Positions 1 to 11,115 of a DNA stretch of 64,000 nt are shown in pieces. Within the stretch, counting starts at the first letter, position 1; each line of letters begins with the position of its first letter. The notes beneath the pieces were generated by a model. It made no database searches and was not told where the DNA came from. It saw nothing but the letters and a program-made list of their open reading frames with translations. The position numbers were made by a program, and so were the translations under genes. Source of the DNA: Linnemannia elongata (lineage: Eukaryota > Mortierellomycota > Mortierellomycetes > Mortierellales > Mortierellaceae); the NCBI GenBank assembly GCA_036320915.1, contig JAXBDG010000006.1, positions 2,542,001 to 2,606,000 on the forward strand, given 5' to 3'.

Positions 1-3000
1 CGAGTTGGCGACCAAGTCCAAGGTCTTCTCGTACTCCTCAGCCTTGTAGACGTAGATGGTGACAATGGGTCCAAAGATCTCCTCGGTCATGGTGCGCGAC
101 TTGGGGTTGGTGGTGACAATGATGGTGGGCTGGATGAAGTATCCGACAGAGTCGTCGTAGTTGCCTCCAGCAATGATCTCAGACTCAGGGTCGGCCTTGG
201 CCCAGTCGATGTACGACTTGATCTTGTCGAACGAGAACTGGTTGATGACGGGGCCAGTGAAGTTCTTGAAGTCTTCAACAGAGCCAGACTGGATGCGGGA
301 GTGGGCAGCAATGAGACCCTCCTTGATCTCGGGCCAGAGGTTGTCGGGGAAGTAGCAGCGCGAGCAGGCAGAGCACTTCTGTCCCTGGTACTCGAATGAA
401 GAGCGGATGGTGTTGTTGACGACCGAGGTGGCGTTACCGGTCTTGTGGACCATGTGGAAGTTCTTGCCTCCAGTCTCTCCGACAATGCGGGGGTACGACT
501 TGTAGTTCTCGATGTTGTTGCCAATGTCCTTCCAGAGCTTGCGGAAGACGTGGGTCGAACCGGTGAAGTGGAGGGCAGCAAACTCGGGGTGCTTCAAGAC
601 CTGGGAGACGACCTCAGGGGCGGGGCCGGGGATGAACTGGATGACACCAGCGGGGAGACCAGCCTCACGCATGATCTCGTAAACGACGTACGAGGCGTAG
701 GTGGCAGCGGGGGCAGGCTTCCAGACACAGACGTTACCCATCAAGACGGGGGCACCAGCGAGGTTACCACCGATGGCGGTGAAGTTGAAGGGCGAGACGG
801 CAAAGACGAATCCCTCCAAGGGGCGGTACTCGGTACGGTTCCAGGTACCGGCGCTGTTCTGGGGGGGCTGGACAGCGTAGAGCTCCTCGGCGAACTTGAC
901 ACCGAAGCGCCAGAAATCGATCATCTCGGCAGCCGAGTCGATCTCGGCCTGCCAGGCGTTCTTACCCTGACCGAGCATGGTGGCAGCCATGATCTTGTAT
1001 CTATTGGTGTCATTGAAAGAGAATGGTTTGATGGAGTTAGTTAGGAATTTTGGATGTGTGTATGTGTGTATGTGTGAGTGTGTTGTGTCAGCATGTCGGT
1101 GCTAGTACCAACTAGGGTAGGACAATCGATTTGATATGCAGGTATGTTGCATGTTGTACAAGGGCAATATGTGGGATGTGGTAGAGTGTGTATGTAAAAA
1201 AAGGGCTGAGGATCAAACCAAGACTGAAAGTGGTTATGGGTCATAGGTTATGGGTCATAGAGGAGGAGTTGAAGGAGGAGTTGGGTACCCGCGCTGATAG
1301 AATAGGACTAAAGAAGTCGGGATTTCAAGGGTGGCCAGGGTGGCGTCATCTTCGAATCCATCTCAACAAGTGACGAAAAGCCGAATAGCCCATCTCCCCT
1401 TTCTCCACGGACAACCAAACAACAAACACAGGCGGATAGACCGGGTAATAATCATAATAATAACAAAAATAATAACAAGAAACGATGACCCATCGCATCG
1501 GGGGACGGATTGGATTGATAATGATGCTGACGATGATGTTGTGTTGGTTTTGAATGACTCTTATATGCAAAAAGGAAAATGAATACCTTCGACCCAAAAA
1601 AAAATAAAAAATAAAATTAAAAGAGACCAGGAGTAAAAGTAACATGGACTGGAGGGGCCGTCGTTGTCGTTGTCGTCTTGAAAAATGTTATTCCCGTTTG
1701 TTCGCGTTTTTTTTTTTTTTTATTTGTTGGCCGCCCATGTCTTGAGAACTCCAAGAATGAAAGAGGAAGAGACACGAAGGGGAATCGATATATGAACAAT
1801 AATAGTCATGGAACGACTATGTTCATCCGTCCCTGCCCGTTTCCAAGAGGAAAAGAGAAGGAAAAAAAAAGAAAAAAAAAGAGCACGGAACACAAAAAAA
1901 TAACCCTTAGTCCTTCTTTCCCCAGCGTTTTGTGCATGGGCAGTGAACTAAAAGAGGAAAATCGCCCTTGTTTTTCCCACCCGTCCCCCCCACTTGTTCC
2001 CTTAGTTCGTCGTCTGTGTCTGTCCGCTGTTGTCGTTCTCCTTCTTTGCTATTGCTCATAATAAACAAAATAACGACAGCCATACTCTATATAGGATCAG
2101 ATCACCTCTCTCTCTCTCTTTTACTCTGAACGTTAATTATGACCCACAACCCACGTTCCAGCTCCTCCACCGATATTATAAACTCCAACTCCTCCACTCT
2201 ACTCCAGAAGAGTACCTGTAATAGTAATAATAAAAAAAAAAAGAGTCATCGCTCCCAAAATAAGGTGATCATAGTGTGTCTGGGGTAAAGGAGAGTGTGT
2301 GCGGGAGGAAGAAAAGAAGCACAACAAACGTCATGAACAATTGTCCAAAGAATGAAAGGGAAACAAAATGTCCTTGCGTGTAGGACAGGAAGGGGAAGAG
2401 AGCAAAGGAAAAAAGGAAGGAAGAGGGAAAGTAGAATCAATCAACCCCAAAAAGATAAAACTTGGTTTACATACCTGTACTTGGTGGAGGCGAGGTCGGC
2501 AGCCTTCAAGAAGATGGCAGCACGGTCGTTGAAGGGGGTGTTCTCCCAGTCCTGCTTGGCAGCCAAGGCACCGTCGATGGCCTTGGCGACAAGGGCCTCA
2601 TCGGCGTTGTGGTAGTTGCAGAGAACGGTCTTGTGCTCGTGGGGGAAGACCTGCTTCTCCATGATTCCAGTGCGGATCTGTTTTTGAAGGTTCAAAAGAG
2701 CACAAAGAAAACGTATTGGTTAGCAATCAAACAAGTCTATTCGTATGCGACATAGACAACCAGAGACAGACAGACAGAGCAAATAGAACAGCGAGCGAGA
2801 GACAACGGGTATTAAAGACGTTTCCCCATTGCTGGGCAATTGTCTCAAACAACAGTTGATCTAACGGCATATTTTCTATTCTCTCTTCTCTCTTCTCTCT
2901 TGCATTTGGCATTGTTATTGATGCATTACCTCCTGGCCGTTGACGATACAAGGGATGTCGAGGGGAGCCTGGGCACGGAGCTCCTTCAAGGCAGCCTGAA

Positions 3001-3273
3001 GGGCGGCACGCTCAGCAGAGCCAGGAGCATACGATTTCTAATAATCAAAATGAAAGCATTGGGGGTGAGAATGTGAGTTAGCGTGAGAAAGTAAAAAAAA
3101 ATGAAGACAAAGCGCGCGCAGTTGACACACAAGTGACAAGAAGGTTTGTTATTGAAACTTTTTTCCTTGTAAGAGTGAATGAGAGTGAATGTATGAAAAG
3201 CGTAAATTACCATAGGCTCATTGACGATGGAGGGGATCTTGAAAGAGGCCAAGTTGGCGGTAGGGACAGACAT
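1..3273 (-). CDS. PUT2: Delta-1-pyrroline-5-carboxylate dehydrogenase, C-terminus cut off by window edge
   Basis: Mitochondrial NAD-dependent enzyme that oxidises P5C (glutamate semialdehyde) to glutamate, the second step of proline catabolism (ALDH4 family). Exons on the minus strand: 3273-3211, 3037-2930, 2677-2475 and 1000-1 (open). All junctions are GT-AG and in phase, giving 458 residues before the edge. Family members are about 560-575 aa, so roughly the last 100 residues are missing. Aldehyde dehydrogenase signatures are visible: SPFNFTAIGGN near 194, the catalytic Glu in VGETGGKN (E300) and the nucleophile Cys in QGQKCSACSR (C334). The start at 3273 gives MSVPTANLASFKIP, a short N-terminus with no obvious long presequence. 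The third intron (2474-1001) is 1,474 bp, far longer than its neighbours. Divergent from NSA2 across a 328-bp promoter region. The family assignment is secure. Confidence 0.95.
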
Positions 3274-3369
3274 GGTGGAGAGTAAGTTTAGTGTGGGAGA
3301 GAGGAGTGAGGAGAGGAGAGGAGAGTGGGAAGGAGAACAGACCCCTCCAATAAATAGCTTGTACAAGAG

Positions 3370-3389
3370 TACATATCACGTGATATGTA
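3370..3389. promoter_or_regulatory. 20-bp perfect palindrome with CACGTG core between PUT2 and NSA2
   Basis: Positions 3370-3389 equal their own reverse complement. The centre, 3377-3382, is CACGTG, the E-box bound by bHLH factors such as Cbf1/Pho4-type proteins. It lies 97 bp upstream of the PUT2 start codon and about 213 bp from the NSA2 ATG, inside the shared divergent promoter. The palindrome is seen directly. Binding and the identity of the factor are inferred. Confidence 0.6.
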
Positions 3390-3444
3390 TTGTGTCAGGT
3401 GATGAGTGTTTTGAATGCGTAAGCCACTGTCCCTCTTTCGCTCT

Positions 3445-3448
<4 letters not shown>

Positions 3449-3480
<32 letters not shown>
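3449..3480. repeat. Poly(T) tract, 32 nt
   Basis: Uninterrupted run of 32 T in the PUT2/NSA2 divergent promoter. Long dA:dT tracts commonly exclude nucleosomes in fungal promoters, so it may keep this region open. That role is inference. Confidence 0.85.
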
Positions 3481-3484
<4 letters not shown>

Positions 3485-3601
3485 CTGCTTGACAGGAAGT
3501 CGCAGTCCTCGGCAGTTCACAGTTGAAGTGCATCTGTTTGTCTTTTGTTCCTCCTTTTTTAATCCCTCCTTTTCCCTTCACACACAAATCATACCCTCAC
3601 C

Positions 3602-5207
3602 ATGGTAATACATCTACTCTCGCTCCACAGCACGCACCCACGCACCGACAGCACACACACGCTCTCTCACTCTCTCCTAAAGACATCATCACTCCATCCT
3701 TCCTCACTCCTCATCGACACTTGTCCTTCACGCTCTCACAAGAACAAACATACAATCGGACTTGCACTACAACATGATTCTTTCTTCTCCTAGCCCTTTT
3801 GGCATAACGAATACCTACTAACATCAATACAATGTCCCTATTACTATTTCATTTGAACCTATAGCCTCAGAACGAATATATCGAAGAGTCGATTAAGCGA
3901 CATGGTCGCAGACTGGATCACGCCGAGAGAAAGTACGCACACCTCTCACAACTGTTGTCAACGTTTGACCTGGCGCAGTCTCTCCTGTTAATGCAAAACC
4001 ACGTCGTTAAACTAGATAAATCTAACCATTCCAACATTTGAAATCACAAAATAGGCGTAAGAGAGAGGCTCGTGAGGCCCACAAGAGCTCCCAGTTTGCC
4101 CAGAAGGTCACTGGTTTGAGGGCCAAGATGTACAACAAGAAGAGACACTCTGAGAAGATCCAGATGAAGAAGACGTACGTATCTCTTTCTCTCGTTATCT
4201 CGCTGTTTATCTACATTTGGTGTATGCAGCAAAAGGATATTTGACAGGAACAGTTTTTTTTGGAAGCCATTTGGGATGGACGAGTGGGGGACAACCGCCT
4301 GTTTGTTATTGCAGGGTATCTTATCGACTGTGCAGCTACTCAATTGAACTGGATCCAGGGAGGACCAAAAGAAAAATCAAGACCCTCGAGATATTTTTCT
4401 CTAATTGACATGGAGTACCAGAGAAAAGGGGGGGGGGGGGGCACCAGAACACGTGGACACATACAAATCCTTACGGACATAACAGTAACAAGTCATCAAA
4501 GAATAACTTGCGGCATGCGAGTATGGACTCCGCAGGAAGCTGGACTATCATTCGACTGGTATATGTATTGAAAACTAACCAACATCCTTATATTTGACAT
4601 CCTTCAACTAAACAGGATCAAGCAGCACGAGGAAAAGAACGCCAAGCAGAAGGATACGGAGGCTGTTCCCGAGGGTGCTGTTCCTGGTTATCTTTTGGAT
4701 CGTGAGGGTCAGCAGCGCGCCAAGGTTTTGAGCAACATGATCAAGCAAAAGCGCAAGGAGAAGGCAGGAAAGTGGAACGTGCCTCTGCCCAAGGTCCGTG
4801 GTATTGCCGAGGACGAGATGTTTAAGGTCTTGAGATCTGGAAAGACCAAGGCCAAGTCATGGAAGCGTATGGTTACCAAGGCCACCTTTGTTGGCGACGG
4901 CTTCACTCGTAAGCCTCCAAAGTACGAGCGTTTCATTCGCCCCTCAGCTCTCCGCTACAAGAAAGCCCACGTCACCCACCCCGAGCTCAAGGCAACCTTC
5001 TGCTTGCCCATCATTGGTGTTAAGAAGAACCCCCAGTCGCCTCTGTACACTCAGCTTGGTGTCTTGACAAAGGGTACGGTCATTGAGGTCAACGTGTCAG
5101 AGTTGGGTTTGGTCACAACAGGAGGAAAGGTCGTCTGGGGTAAATATGCCCAGATCACCAACAACCCCGAGTTGGACGGTTGTGTCAACGCTCTTCTCCT
5201 TGTTTAA
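3602..5207 (+). CDS. NSA2: Ribosome biogenesis protein NSA2 (TINP1 family)
   Basis: Nucleolar factor of pre-60S particles, needed for processing of 27S pre-rRNA. Exons: 3602-3604, 3865-3932, 4055-4174 and 4616-5207, giving about 260 aa, the normal family length. The mature N-terminus reads [17 protein letters not shown], followed by the basic block [16 protein letters not shown] and then the highly conserved C-terminal half ([45 protein letters not shown], ending in NALLLV). The first coding exon appears to consist of the ATG alone: it is followed at once by GTAATA, and the next exon starts after ATAG with CCTCAGAAC. This restores exactly the conserved Met-Pro-Gln-Asn start. The last intron (4175-4615) carries a run of 14 G at 4428-4441. 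Identity is very secure; the ATG-only exon is inferred from splice signals and conservation. Confidence 0.95.
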
Positions 5208-6659
5208 TTACAAGGATAAAGGATTAGAACAACTATATCGTTTCCTTCTTTCTCTACACTCTACACTTTTTTCAATGCATCCACATCACTCTTAGTCTTT
5301 ACTTTCTTCATTGTACACATATTTTTTTTCTATTCAAAAATGAAATGGCATCTTGATTTTCAAGCAAACAACTATTATGGATTGAGAATCTACACGTATT
5401 TGTGCGAGTGTTTTTTGTTCATGCATGTGCGTTGATTTAGAGGAGGCCTCTAGGAGAGCGATGGGAAGTAGAAAAACGCGTCGTCGTCATTTTAACCCTG
5501 ACATTTCGGCGGATTAGGCGTTCAAGTAGGATAAGGAGCTTAACGGATGAGGGAGAGACAGGGGGGAGTTGTGTATAAAGGAGAAATGAACAGGCGTATG
5601 AAGGTGAGCACAACGTTGAAGGAAGAAAAAAAAAGGGCGGGCAGTTGAGGCGGCCATATTGTATTCTATTCTTGAAACTTTGTTTGCTCTCTATGTCGCG
5701 CATCCCAAACCGAAGCTTCAAAAGAGATAGAGGAGGAAAGGACGAGCATGATGGTCGCCTGAAGGGTTCCCTTGAGGACGTAAGGAGGAGAAGCGAGATA
5801 TGGTCAATGAAAGGTCCTATCAGATTATAGCCTTGTGTGTTTCGTAGCGTTATCTATCCATTACAATTGCGAATAGAGAAAAGAGGAATTGAAAGTAAAG
5901 ACAACTTTGCGATTCCAAGTGGAGAAAGAAGGAAAGGGGTGAAGAAGGTTTCCGCTCCTTGTTCTCTTCCCCCATTGAAATTTCCCCTTTTCCTGGTTTC
6001 CCCACATGGGTTCCTATTGATTCCGACAGGAGAGGTTGAGCTCACGAACAAGCGCGCCCTGATACATCTTCCACCCTTGCGACCCCAAGGTCGATTTGCA
6101 CTCGCCTTTCCTCGGGTGGGTGTGTGTTCTGCGGGAAAATGTCTATCGTCTTCTTGCTTGGTTTGAAGTAGAAGGAACAACGGAGAAGGTTGTGCGCACT
6201 AGTCCAAGTGCCTGTATTGTTGCCTGGATGGGTCCCAAGAATAGGAATAGACATGTAGTTAGGAGTAACATTGACAGTGGGCTTTGCTTGTGAGGCCATG
6301 ATGTTATAGGTAGTGATGCACATCTGCTTCTTGATTGAAAACATGTACCATGCACTGTGCACACGAGTACGATTCAAGCACTGGACAGGCGTTTGTGCTC
6401 CTTCGTTCACCCCGTCCACATCTCTCAGAAATCCATCCCATCTCCTCCGAAGTAATTTCTGATATGATATGATATGATATGATAGGATATGATGGATTTT
6501 TTTTCAGTCTCAGATCCATTCACTGATTTTTGATCTCCTCCCTTTTTTTTCTCACACCAGTTCCCTTTTCTTTTCTTTTTTTTCTTTTCCTTTTCTTTTC
6601 CTTTTCTTTTCATTCCTCTCATCACTCTACTCTCCCCACCACATTCGCATTCACTCATC
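5208..6659. other. Intergenic region NSA2-PDB1
   Basis: About 1.45 kb holding the NSA2 3' UTR and the PDB1 promoter. From about 6535 to 6659 the + strand is strongly TC-rich, as in the 5' leaders of other genes here. A minus-strand open frame starting at 6299 (MASQAKPTVNVTPNYMSIP) has no recognised homology and no convincing splice structure, so I do not call it a gene. Nothing else is recognised. Confidence 0.5.
6461..6490. repeat. Pentanucleotide microsatellite (GATAT)n
   Basis: Four perfect GATAT units followed by GATAG and GATAT, about 170 bp upstream of the PDB1 start codon. Confidence 0.8.
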
Positions 6660-9600
6660 ATGTCCTCCATTCTCAAGAAGGCCGCCGTGGTCTCCATCCC
6701 CACCGTTCGCCAGGCTCTCCTCCGCTCCAACCCCGTCCTTGCCACCTCCCTCCTCGCTAAGCGCGCCTATAACTCCAAGAATGGTGTCGAGGTATACACC
6801 TTTTCACACCCTCAATTCTCACTCTTTCGTGCATCTCTCTTTCTCTCTGTCTCGTACACTCCACACCTACATGTACTCACCAACGACTGCAACCACGACA
6901 ATGGCAACCAGCGCGCAGCCCTATCAAACAAAAAAAAAAAAAAGCACACATCTATCTTATCTCCTTTTTCCCCTTTGGGCACCTTTATCTTTCCTCTCTA
7001 ATCATTTTATCTGAGCATCAAATGGACGACAACAACAAGGACGCCACGGGAATATCGAGCGGACCTTTTTTTTTTTTTTTTGTTTATCTCTTTTCGGAAG
7101 GCAATCTTTGTCCATAGATAAAAGCAAAAGGAGGAGTGTGGCAGACAAAGACTCTTGCAGCAGAGAACGAGTGGATTTCACAAGTTAACAAAAAACTGGT
7201 GCATATGGGGTGCTTAATCGTTGTCACTCGGCATGTACGTCGGAGGAACCAAAGCGTGCTGTGCTTTCGGACAAACAGAAAAGACGCGAAGATAACACGT
7301 ATGTCGGCCAACCAGTCTATTCGGCAGCAATGAAGGCACAACATGGCGACAGGGAGCACAGAGATCCAGACAGGATTGAGGTTGCCTGTTTTCAGTTACA
7401 ACGATATACTGGACATCACGACCTCTGACGATCCATGGAGAAGGAAAGATGTTAATGATAGCTGCTCTCATTTTATTGGGTTAATGGGCTGCGTGTGTTT
7501 ATCGTTACGTTATTATCGTTCTGTCGTTGTTTTGTTGTGTTTTTTTTTGCCCGCTCACCCCACTCCCCCACTTCTCTCCCTTCCGTATCTCATCTTGGAT
7601 AATTTTTGTCCACGATTTTCCAGAGAGGGATCAAAAATATTAACAAGAGGAACAAAGAAGGAGGATAAAGCTCCCACGGAGGAGGCTTTGACGTGATATA
7701 CTCATCCACACCCACCCACACACACAAAGCGTTCCACAATACCTGTTAACAATGACAATATGGACCTGCCTAGCAAAATATTAACGACCTCTCTGTATCC
7801 TTGTGTTTATGATTAGATGACTGTTCGTGATGCATTGAACTCTGCTTTGGAGGAGGAGATGACCGCCGACGAGAAGGTCTACTTGTTGGGTGAGGAGGTC
7901 GGACAATACAACGGCGCCTACAAGGTAAACATCAAGCCTCGTTATCTACTTCTGGTCCAGGAACAACTGGATAGACAAAGGGAGGGAAAGAAATGAGTAA
8001 TGGGTCGGATCCTTGGCGAATGCAATCATTCAGGACATCCATGCTTGTTCTGCTGCAGGAATAAGTGAGGAGCAGGAAGGCAGGAAGGCAGGGCTTGACA
8101 ATTAGCCCTGCAAGGAAAACGAAGAAAGGGAACCATGGGAAAAAGAGTTCTGTATCATTTGGTTCATCCGCGCGCATTTTCTTGGACAAGAGTGTTTTCG
8201 AATTTAAAGTTTTGCCCCAAAAGAATTTTTTCGCCGTGCACGACCGACGACGGACATATCCAGCTATACAGAAACAGGGACAGGACTCGCTAAATCCTAA
8301 CGGAGAATGACGGTGAGGTATCTCACCAGTGGTCGTCACCTTCGAATAGACAGGGCAACCAGTGCTACCATCTTGTCAGCGCTTGATGAACACGCGCCAA
8401 ATCACACATTGTTCTCCAAGATGTTTCAGTATAACACAGGAACGGGTGTTTGTCAGCAAAACTATTTCGAAATAGAAACAGGCTGTTGGAATATATTCAG
8501 CGCAGCGATGGATCTGCGGAACTGCTTTTTGACAGGAACGAAAGACGGCGACCAAGTTTCGCCGATGTATCAAACATCACCAGTTCCTTTGTGCAAAATC
8601 GACTCACCGTCTCCCTTACTCTTATTTCAAAAAAAATAACTACGATAGGTGTCGAAGGGATTGTTGGACAAGTTTGGCCCCAAGCGCGTGATCGACACCC
8701 CCATCACCGAGTCTGGATTCTGCGGTCTTGCTGTCGGATCGGCATTCGCAGGATTGAAGCCAGTGTGCGAGTTCATGACCTGGAACTTTGCTATGCAGGC
8801 TATCGACCAGATTGTCAACTCTGCGGCCAAGACCCACTACATGTCGGGTGGTAACGTTGATTGCCCTATTACATTCCGTGGACCTAACGGAGCCGCCGCT
8901 GGTGTTGCTGCTCAGCATTCGCAGTGCTTTGCGGCTTGGTATGGATCTGTCCCTGGTCTTAAGGTTGTTTCGCCTTGGAACTCTGAAGATGCCAAGGGTC
9001 TCTTGAAGGTACACAGTATTCAATTTTGGTGGCAATTCGGGAGGGAAAAGGGGGTTGGTTGATCGGTTATTTGAAACCACATCCTTACAATTTGATCAGA
9101 AAGCGCCTCGCCATCAGTTATTTTTTACTTTGCTTTTGGTGGCAAAACACACTCGCCAAAACACACGAAAACTGACATTCCCTTCAATCCAACGCGACTA
9201 AATAGGCTGCTATCCGTGACCCCAACCCCGTGGTCGTCCTCGAGAACGAGCTGATGTACGGAATCTCCTTCCCCATGTCCGAGGCTGCCCTCTCCAAGGA
9301 CTTCGTCGTCGAGATCGGCAAGGCCAAGATCGAGAAGGCCGGTACAGACATCACCATCGTCGCCCACTCGCGTTCCGTCGGTTTTGCCCTTGAGGCCGCC
9401 CAGCTCCTCGAGAAGGAAGGAATCTGCTCCGCCGAGGTCATCAACCTCCGTTCCATCCGTCCCCTGGATACCGAGACTATTATTAAGTCTGTCAAGAAGA
9501 CTAACCGCTTGGTCACCGTCGAGGGTGGTTGGCCCCAGTATGGAGTTGGATCGGAGATCTGTGCTCAGATCATGGAGTCTGAGGCGTTTGACCACCTGGA

Positions 9601-9736
9601 TGCCCCCGTTGTTCGTGTGACTGGCGCAGATGTTCCCACACCCTATGCTCAGAACTTGGAGGCGTTTGCCTTCCCTGATACCGAGGTTATTGCCCGTGTT
9701 ATCAAGCGTACCTTGAACAAGAAGATCGGTGCTTAA
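6660..9736 (+). CDS. PDB1: Pyruvate dehydrogenase E1 component subunit beta, mitochondrial
   Basis: Beta chain of the thiamine-diphosphate E1 heterotetramer that decarboxylates pyruvate in the mitochondrial PDH complex. Exons: 6660-6791, 7817-7924, 8649-9008 and 9206-9736. All junctions are phase 0 with GT-AG ends, giving 376 aa, the usual length. The first exon (44 aa, basic, few acidic residues, ending [14 protein letters not shown]) is a typical mitochondrial targeting sequence. The catalytic domain begins [15 protein letters not shown], with the conserved stretches [51 protein letters not shown] and GLKVVSPW. The C-terminal transketolase-fold domain includes [11 protein letters not shown] and [11 protein letters not shown]. 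Introns 1 (1,025 bp) and 2 (724 bp) are unusually long. No second gene is seen inside them. Secure call. Confidence 0.97.
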
Positions 9737-9890
9737 GGTTATCTCTTCTGTTTTTTTTTGTCCTCAGACGCCCAAACACATCTATACACGCAAACACCCA
9801 TTCTCCCTTACTTCTCTCTCTTTGTTACATATTATGATCATACTTTAAAGGCATTGTCCTCTTACACCTCCTCCATAGACATTCTTCTTG

Positions 9891-9896
9891 AATAAA
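9891..9896 (+). terminator. AATAAA poly(A) signal of PDB1
   Basis: Canonical AATAAA hexamer 155 bp after the PDB1 stop codon, after a T-rich stretch. Its role is assigned by position. Confidence 0.5.
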
Positions 9897-11115
9897 GAAT
9901 ATATCAACACACACACATCGCTTATAGAAGAAGAAAAATCCGAAAGGGGAGGATTGGGATTCGTTTGTTCCCTGTCCTCGCTCCCTTACTAATTCCAGTC
10001 GGACACAATGCAAAGGGAGAGAAGGACATCCCAGCTAGTTTCATCTGAATAAAATGGAGCAATCATATTCTTGGTCATAGTGTGTGAACACGAGCATTTT
10101 TTTTTTTTTTTTTTTTTTTTGCCAGGACGCGACAATTTTTTTGATAAGACGCGTTTGGTGTCGGAAAAAGCGTTTTTCTTTATTACTGGTAGGATATGAA
10201 AATAGAGGAAGAAGCCCGCACTTTCATGATTAGTTATGGATCACCTCGACGCGTACTACTCCATTTCGCGTTTAATATTTGTTCATCCTTTCTTAACGAC
10301 AATTCTACGATTGAACTTGTATGGTATGTGTGTTAGTGTCTCGGATCTCCAGTGCCGTTCTCTTTTGCTTCTCTGCTTATAACTCTCTGTTTATATGTCA
10401 ACGTTGCATACTGACCGGAAGCAAGATTGATAGCATCATGCGTGATGGTGTTGTCTGGAGGAAGGAAAATAAAATCTATAAAAATATAAAGCACAGGCGA
10501 AACTCGCACGCGTACAAAGGGGCGCTTGGATTTCTTTCCCTCATTCTTTCTTTTTTTCTCACCCTTTCCTTCTTCCTCTCTATCACTCTACCTTCTTTCC
10601 TCCCTGTAACACTCACCTTGCTCTCTCCGCTACCCATCTCATTCATTCGTCTTCACCATCAGTCTTCGTTTCCTTCATTGCACCTTACCTACAATCACAC
10701 CCGTTGGTCATTTCCAACATCCTTCCATCGTCCAACTCCAACTTTCTCTTAGTTCTCTGGACATTCTTCGTCCACTATCAATTGGCGTGCTTGTCCGTCT
10801 TTTACCTAACAAACGCCGAGCACCCCCAGAGCTTGGAGAAGAGGCACAATCCTCACATCATATATCCCAACACACACACACACACACCACGGCTATCAGC
10901 AACGAAGAAAGAAAGAATAAAAAAAAACGTTATACAACTACGTTTGCACGTCGAAATTCAAAATTCTCAAAGACAACGACCGCGCCACGCGATAGACCTT
11001 GGACAGCTCTTCAAACCCAACCCACCACCACCTCTTCCTTCTTTCAATCCCTCACCTCGCATTCATCAACTTACCCGACCCCCCAGCATTTCATTCACGA
11101 CGGGAAAGACCAGCC
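9897..11115. other. Intergenic region upstream of the tepsin-like gene
   Basis: Holds a T24 tract (10097-10120), an AT-rich segment with TATAAAAATATAAAG near 10475-10490 that could serve as TATA element, and a long CT-rich leader from about 10530 to 11110. Several open frames occur on + but are simple-composition leader sequence. No gene recognised. Confidence 0.45.

Noticed and set aside
445..1044. A 199-codon + strand open frame opposite PUT2 exon 4
   Set aside because: It is the antisense of a strongly conserved coding exon, with a repetitive Gly/Glu/Asp/Leu composition typical of antisense frames and no recognisable domain.
6042..6299. Minus-strand frame beginning MASQAKPTVNVTPNYMSIP
   Set aside because: Ordinary amino-acid composition, but no recognised motif, no supporting splice structure and no clear promoter. 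Kept as unproven rather than annotated.
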